NCBI GenBank assembly: GCA_016783665.1
Contig: JADHWC010000024.1
Coordinates: forward strand, 1-32,373
Direction of reading: 5' to 3'
Source: Fidelibacterota bacterium
Lineage (GTDB): Bacteria > Fidelibacterota > UBA2242
DNA length: 32,373 nt
Shown: in pieces, positions 27,195 to 32,373 of the stretch
Layout: each line of letters begins with the position of its first letter
Position numbering within the stretch: the first letter of the stretch is position 1
Notes under the pieces: generated by a model
What the model saw: only the letters and a program-made list of their open reading frames with translations
Told to the model about the DNA's origin: nothing
The model's database searches: none
Made by a program: the position numbers and the translations under genes

Positions 27195-27863
27195 ATGCAG
27201 AAGATTGAAGCGATAATATTTGATTTTGACGGAGTTGTAGTGGATTCGGAGCCGCTGTATGAAGTGGCTGAAAAGCGATTATTTGCAGAATACGGTGTAA
27301 CCGTTCCCGATGAGGACTGGAAGATATTCAAAGGCAGCTCGGAAATGGGATTTTATAGACTTGTCCGGGATCGATATAATATTGATGTTCCGATTGATGA
27401 ACTTCACCGCAAAGGGCGTAACTTTTTACTGGAAACCTTTGCCGGAGGGCTGCATTACTTCCCCGGTTTCGAAACCTTTTTAGGGAAAATAAAAGACCGG
27501 TATAAAACCGGACTGGTGACGGCAACATCCGGGGAGATTCTGGACTGGATATTCCGCAACACTCCCATTCGCAATCCTTTTTCCAATGTGATTACAGCGG
27601 AAGATGTGAATAATTCCAAACCTCATCCCGAACCTTTCCAAAAGATCTGCCGGATGATGAATGTCTCTCCTGAGAATACAATCGTAATTGAAGATTCCAT
27701 AATGGGTATCCGGTCGGCTCTTGCCGCTGGTGCGATTACGATCGGTTTTCTCAGCAGCTTTACAGCAAAGGATCTGGCGGCAGCCCATTTTACAGCCAGG
27801 AACTATGGGGAGATTGAAAATCTTGTGTTTTCAATTATTGAACAAAGCAGAAATGGTAAATAG
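27195..27863 (+). CDS. HAD-family phosphatase / beta-phosphoglucomutase-like
   Basis: EAIIFDFDGVVVDSEPLYEVAEKRLF, TGLVTATSGEILDW, NSKPHPEPFQKICRMM, VIEDSIMGIRSALAAG. Confidence 0.93.
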   Translation: MQKIEAIIFDFDGVVVDSEPLYEVAEKRLFAEYGVTVPDEDWKIFKGSSEMGFYRLVRDRYNIDVPIDELHRKGRNFLLETFAGGLHYFPGFETFLGKIKDRYKTGLVTATSGEILDWIFRNTPIRNPFSNVITAEDVNNSKPHPEPFQKICRMMNVSPENTIVIEDSIMGIRSALAAGAITIGFLSSFTAKDLAAAHFTARNYGEIENLVFSIIEQSRNGK

Positions 27864-28025
27864 TTCTTGCATTTTGTGTTGAATAAAAAGATATTACCGA
27901 CCGTCTGAATGTTATTTTAAAATGTTAATTTTCATAATGATACTTCTGAGAAAATTTTTATCTAATTCTTTTTTTATCCTCTTAAAACCGCCTGGTTTAA
28001 TTCATAATATATTTCAATTATTTTT

Positions 28026-28066
28026 GGTTATGACCATGACACCTTTATGTATAATGGTCATGAACC
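28026..28066. promoter_or_regulatory. Inverted repeat upstream of the squalene-cyclase-like gene
   Basis: GGTTATGACCAT (28026-28037) / ATGGTCATGAACC (28054-28066); ends ~25 bp before the start codon. Confidence 0.5.
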
Positions 28067-28090
28067 GCTAAACAATAGAAAAGAGTAGCA

Positions 28091-29044
28091 ATGACAAAAT
28101 CTAATAAATGGATGAACATGCTGAAGAAAGATCCTGTTCCCACCCTTCTGAACAAGGGTCCATTGCCCATCCGATATATAACGGCACAGCGCTTTTATCC
28201 CCACGATGAGGAGTTGCTGAACTTCCTTAGAGCGGAAATACTTAGGTTTAAACCAAGGGAACAGTTGTTAGACACACAGCTACCGGACGGATTATGGAAA
28301 ACAACGAACAAATATCAAATTGAAGAACGGAATCGGGCTATATCCTATCTTTTACAGCTTCAGAAAATGACCCAATTGCACGATTATGGTTGTACCCGGG
28401 ATATACCACCGATTCAGAGAGGCATCATTGCATTGTTGAAAACACAGAAGCCAGATGGGAAATTTCCCCTTCTCCTGCATCATCACGGATATACACTGTG
28501 GCTCCTGGCTCAGTATGATCTGATTGGCAATCCTTTTGTGGAAAAAGGGTATCGTTGGCTCGCCAAAAGGCAGCGTTCCGATGGCGGTTGGTTATCACCC
28601 GCTATGGTACCATCAGGAGTATCAATTAAAACGACTAAGAGCGGCATCTGGACTACGCTTTTTGCCTTTCAGGCATTCAGTGTTCATTCGCGCCTGCGTC
28701 ATTCAGAAGTTTGCCGGAAAGCCGCCACTTTTGTGCTGGATAATTATCTGGAAAAGAGTCACACCACATTATTTCCCGAACAGGATGCATGGAATTTTCT
28801 CTATACCGATTATTCCGACAATGGTCTTTTTCGCGGTGGCACGCTGCGCTTTATTGAAGCGCTGGCTCCGCTTGCCGATTATCATAGTCACCCTAGTTTT
28901 AAAAAAGCCGTCAACTGGCTGTTAGATTTACAAATGAGCTCCGGGCTGTTGCCAGCAGTGGCAGGTATATCAAAAGAAGGTGATTTCGCCACAACTCTTC
29001 GGTTTGTTTCAGCTCTTAAAGAGATGGAAAAAGCAACGTCTTGA
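28091..29044 (+). CDS. Prenyltransferase/squalene-cyclase repeat (alpha/alpha toroid) family protein
   Basis: IIALLKTQKPDGKFPLLLHHHGYTLWLLAQ, YRWLAKRQRSDGGWLSP, AVNWLLDLQMSSGLLP repeats. Confidence 0.7.
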   Translation: MTKSNKWMNMLKKDPVPTLLNKGPLPIRYITAQRFYPHDEELLNFLRAEILRFKPREQLLDTQLPDGLWKTTNKYQIEERNRAISYLLQLQKMTQLHDYGCTRDIPPIQRGIIALLKTQKPDGKFPLLLHHHGYTLWLLAQYDLIGNPFVEKGYRWLAKRQRSDGGWLSPAMVPSGVSIKTTKSGIWTTLFAFQAFSVHSRLRHSEVCRKAATFVLDNYLEKSHTTLFPEQDAWNFLYTDYSDNGLFRGGTLRFIEALAPLADYHSHPSFKKAVNWLLDLQMSSGLLPAVAGISKEGDFATTLRFVSALKEMEKATS

Positions 29045-29121
29045 GAAAAATATTTTTTCTAACCTTAGGATTTTAAACCAAATTAAAATAATGAGATTTC
29101 TTATATTAGTAGGAGTTACGA

Positions 29122-31491
29122 ATGGATGAAAAAATACAAGATAACGGTATATTGGAACCGGTCGCCGGTGTGCCGGAAATATTACCCATCATGGCGCTGC
29201 GCAATACGGTGCTGTTTCCTCAGCAGGTAATCCCGATCTATGTGGGCAGGGAGCGATCCCTAAAACTGATTGAAGACCTGCCGGAAACCAAGCGTAGAAT
29301 CGTGGTAGTGGCTCAAAAAGACGGTTCCGTTGAATTACCCGATAAAGAAGATCTATACGAATGGGGAACAATCGCACAAGTATTGAAGATATTTAATATG
29401 CCTGATGGCAGCAAAAGCGCCATCGTCCAGGGGATAGAACGTGCCCGGATTCAGTCCTATATTCAACAGGAACCCTATTTCAAAGGGGCGGTGCTGAAAG
29501 TGCAGGAAGTGTATGAACCGGGAATAGAGATCGATGCGCTGGTTGCCAATTTACACCAGTTATACAATAAACTGATCAAAGTGGCTCCCTATTTAACCGA
29601 GGAGCACACGACGATTTTATCGAACATTCCGCATCCCGGTCGTCTGGTTGATCGCGCCATGCATCTTTTGAATGTACCGGTAGGGGAGAAACAGGAAGTA
29701 CTCGAACGTTTGAATGTCAAAGGTCGTCTGGAACGAGCGACGATTATTGTCAGTAAAGAGATCCAGCGGATTGAACTGGGCGAAATGATCCAGTCCGAAG
29801 TTCAGGATGAAATCTCCAAAACTCAGCGGGAATATTTTCTGCGTGAACAGCTCAAAACTATTAAAAAAGAGCTTGGCGAAGACGAAGGTACCATGGAGAT
29901 AAAAGAGCTGGAAGAAAAGATCGCCAAGTCCCGGATGACCGATGAGGCCCGGAAAGTTGCCGAAAAAGAGCTGGACAGGTTGCAGAAAATTCCACCGGCA
30001 TCACCGGAATATACGGTGTCCCGTACCTATCTGGATTGGTTGGTGGATTTACCCTGGGCAATCTTTACCGAAGACAATATGGATGTCAAAGCAGCTAAGA
30101 ATATTCTTGATGAAGATCATTACGGTTTGGATAAAGTAAAAGACCGTGTTGTGGAATACCTGGCGGTTCGCAAATTAAAAGAACAGGTAGAGCAAGACAG
30201 CGCCGTAAAAGGTCCGATTCTCTGTTTTGTGGGCCCTCCCGGCGTTGGCAAAACGTCTATGGGAAAGTCCATTGCCCGCGCCATGGGGCGGAAATTTGTG
30301 CGTATTTCACTCGGCGGCGTCCGCGACGAAGCAGAAATCCGCGGTCACCGGCGAACCTATATCGGCGCTCTGCCGGGGCGCATTATTCAAAGCATCCGTA
30401 AATCCGGCTCCAGCAACCCGATTTATATGATGGATGAAATCGATAAGGTCGGCGCTGACTTCAGAGGCGATCCGTCATCGGCATTACTGGAAGTGCTTGA
30501 TCCTGAACAGAACAGTACTTTCAGCGATCATTATCTGGAAGTTAACTATGATCTTTCCAAGGTAATGTTCATTGCCACCGCTAATATGATAGATACGATT
30601 TTACCGGCGCTGCAAGACCGCATGGAGATGCTGGAATTTTCAGGATATATCGAGGAAGAAAAACTGAACATTGCCAAGACATTTTTAATTCCGAAACAGA
30701 TAAAAGAACACGGTCTTACTAAAACGGAAATGGAATTCAAGGATGAAGCGATTCGGAAAATCATTACGCTTTATACCCGCGAATCTGGTGTGCGAAACCT
30801 GGAACGGGAAATTGCCAATATCTGTCGTAAAATAGCCCGTGATGTAGCCGGCAGGAAAAGGAAAAAGAGTTATATCGTTGACGGGAAAATGGTTGCCACC
30901 TTATTGGGACCGCAGAAATATTTCGTTGATATTGCAGAGCGGGCATCACGACCGGGAGTAGCCATTGGATTGGCATGGACAGCCGTGGGAGGCGACATTC
31001 TGTTCATCGAGGCTACCGGTATGAAGGGCTCCGGCAAACTGCAACTGACCGGACAATTAGGCGACATCATGAAAGAGTCGGCAGAAGCGGCGCTCAGTTA
31101 TATTCGGTCTAATTCCAAAGAATTGGACATTGACGAAAAAACCTTCAGCGAAACCGATATTCATATTCATGTTCCCGCCGGTGCTATCCCGAAAGACGGG
31201 CCGTCTGCCGGAGTGACGATTCTGACGGCGGTCTATTCGCTCTTGAAACAGAGGAAAGTCAAAGACATGCTGGCAATGACCGGGGAAGTTACGTTGCGCG
31301 GCGCTGTTCTCCCGGTTGGCGGTATCAAAGAAAAAGTACTTGCAGCTCACCGCGCCGGGCTGAGACGAGTAATATTACCAGAGCACAACCGTAAAGATCT
31401 TGTGGAAATTCCCAAGCAGATTCAAAGGGAAATGAAGTTTGAATTTGTCAAAGAAATGTCCGATGTTCTGGAACGGGCTGTGCGGAAATAA
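29122..31491 (+). CDS. lon: ATP-dependent Lon protease
   Basis: LPIMALRNTVLFPQQVIPIYVGRERS, GPPGVGKTSMGKSIARAMGR, YMMDEIDKVG, PKDGPSAGVTILTA, GGIKEKVLAAHRAGLRRVILPEHNRKDL. Confidence 0.98.
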   Translation: MDEKIQDNGILEPVAGVPEILPIMALRNTVLFPQQVIPIYVGRERSLKLIEDLPETKRRIVVVAQKDGSVELPDKEDLYEWGTIAQVLKIFNMPDGSKSAIVQGIERARIQSYIQQEPYFKGAVLKVQEVYEPGIEIDALVANLHQLYNKLIKVAPYLTEEHTTILSNIPHPGRLVDRAMHLLNVPVGEKQEVLERLNVKGRLERATIIVSKEIQRIELGEMIQSEVQDEISKTQREYFLREQLKTIKKELGEDEGTMEIKELEEKIAKSRMTDEARKVAEKELDRLQKIPPASPEYTVSRTYLDWLVDLPWAIFTEDNMDVKAAKNILDEDHYGLDKVKDRVVEYLAVRKLKEQVEQDSAVKGPILCFVGPPGVGKTSMGKSIARAMGRKFVRISLGGVRDEAEIRGHRRTYIGALPGRIIQSIRKSGSSNPIYMMDEIDKVGADFRGDPSSALLEVLDPEQNSTFSDHYLEVNYDLSKVMFIATANMIDTILPALQDRMEMLEFSGYIEEEKLNIAKTFLIPKQIKEHGLTKTEMEFKDEAIRKIITLYTRESGVRNLEREIANICRKIARDVAGRKRKKSYIVDGKMVATLLGPQKYFVDIAERASRPGVAIGLAWTAVGGDILFIEATGMKGSGKLQLTGQLGDIMKESAEAALSYIRSNSKELDIDEKTFSETDIHIHVPAGAIPKDGPSAGVTILTAVYSLLKQRKVKDMLAMTGEVTLRGAVLPVGGIKEKVLAAHRAGLRRVILPEHNRKDLVEIPKQIQREMKFEFVKEMSDVLERAVRK

Positions 31492-31521
31492 GGCATTGAT
31501 TTTTAATATAGAATCCGTAAA

Positions 31522-31602
31522 TTTTCGGGCTTTTTGAGCGAAGATGATTTTCGCTTCCCCGAAACCGGGCGCTTAGCTTCCATTTTCTCCCGCTTTGGCG
31601 GG
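31522..31602. other. Structured intergenic region (nested hairpin plus CCCGC-TTTG-GCGGG hairpin) between lon and tRNA-Val
   Basis: TTTCGGG...CCCGAAA enclosing AGCGAA...TTCGCT; then CCCGCTTTGGCGGG at 31589-31602. Confidence 0.6.
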
Positions 31603-31638
31603 ATTCGATGGACAAGCAGCCGGAGTGAATTTCAATAG

Positions 31639-31713
31639 GGGCGCTTAGCTCAGCTGGTTTAGAGCGCCTGCCTTACAAGCAGGAGGTCACAAGTTCGAAT
31701 CTTGTAGCGCCCA
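31639..31713 (+). tRNA. tRNA-Val (anticodon UAC)
   Basis: GGGCGCTTAGCTCAGCTGGTTTAGAGCGCCTGCCTTACAAGCAGGAGGTCACAAGTTCGAATCTTGTAGCGCCCA; anticodon loop CTTACAA. Confidence 0.97.
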
Positions 31714-31790
31714 CACCAATTCCCCGTCGAGAAAACTATATTTTTATTACTTCTGAAAAACCTTCAGATTATCAAATATTGCTGAATATT

Positions 31791-31833
31791 ACCGGTAAAG
31801 ACCGGTAACTGACCGGTAACTGACCGGTAACTT
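31791..31833. repeat. Four iteron-like ACCGGTAA repeats
   Basis: ACCGGTAA at 31791, 31801, 31812 and 31823 (10-11 bp spacing); last three as GACCGGTAACT units. Confidence 0.9.
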
Positions 31834-31911
31834 TTTTGAATAATTCTTGGACATATCCAAAAGTTAGTTGAAAATTATTTTTATATATAGGTGAGGTTAC
31901 CATTTTTGTGT

Positions 31912-32373
31912 CTATTGTTTCTCTATTTCAGCCTGAATCGTCATTGCCATCACGTCCAGATGCCTATAGTTGCTAACCTTGCGCATCCGTAATTCAATTT
32001 CAAGTAATGCACAGGCTACCCAGCGATAGCGCTGATCCGAACTTTGCCAGCGTTTGACATTTCGCAGGTATCTACTCAACTGAGAATTCAAATTCTCAAT
32101 GATATTGGTTGTCGAAAAACTCTTGCCAAAAAGATCTTTTAACCCTAAGCGCTGTAGCGTAAGAGTCTCTTCCAATCCTTCGGCCAAAGAGCGAGCGGCG
32201 CTCAGGTTCAGTCGCTCAAGATCGTGAATAATCTGATCTAATTGTGCCCGGGCCTCTTCATAGGTGTCAGATTGGTACGCTTTGTTTATACGCCGTTTAT
32301 AGATTTCCCGATCTTTCTCATTCAGATAATTCAACACATTTTCCCGCTTGTGCCACTGACAGCGTTGGATGAG
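31912..32373 (-). mobile_element. IS256-family (mutator-type) transposase, C-terminal part; continues past the window end
   Basis: FGKSFSTTNIIENLNSQLSRYLRNVKRWQSSDQRYRWVACALLEIELRMRKV; reading on minus from 32373: LIQRCQWHKRENVLNYLNEKDRE, so the ORF is open at the edge. Confidence 0.93.

Noticed and set aside
1-32373. CRISPR array
   Set aside because: No regularly spaced repeats of 23-40 bp with unique spacers were seen; the only short tandem array (31791-31833) has 10-11 bp units.

Overview
The window is about 32 kb of an AT-leaning genome, probably an FCB-group bacterium (inference from a secreted protein ending in a type-IX-secretion-like 'LEQNYPNPFNP...' domain and from a lipid A operon). 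It has two parts. (1) An accessory region, about 1-12.9 kb, lies 3' of a tRNA-Lys(UUU). It carries four minus-strand single-gene units: a probably truncated 268-aa protein, a class III nucleotidyl-cyclase-like protein, a TIR + winged-helix-like protein and a putative lipoprotein. These are separated by attC-like folded spacers with integron-type core sites, so they look like a cassette array without a visible integrase (CALIN-like). The region also has a compact multi-stem intergenic element, a single-polypeptide R-M enzyme (N-terminal nuclease-like motif + N6-methylase, no helicase motifs), two copies of a ~200-bp palindrome-containing repeat and a 25-nt partial copy of the tRNA-Lys gene. (2) A mostly housekeeping region, about 12.9-31.7 kb: tRNA-Lys, ackA, a large FG-GAP/Ig-like surface protein, a minus-strand lipid A operon (Gfo/Idh/MocA oxidoreductase, ICMT-like methyltransferase, lpxB, lpxK), a divergent polysaccharide deacetylase, a divergent PdxJ-like protein, an asparaginase, two HAD phosphatases, a short GAF-like ORF translationally overlapped with an NhaC-type antiporter, a squalene-cyclase-like alpha/alpha-toroid protein, lon and tRNA-Val(UAC). 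The right end has an ACCGGTAA iteron-like array and the C-terminal part of an IS256-family transposase that runs off the window. All family calls are from reading the sequence; no database search was run.
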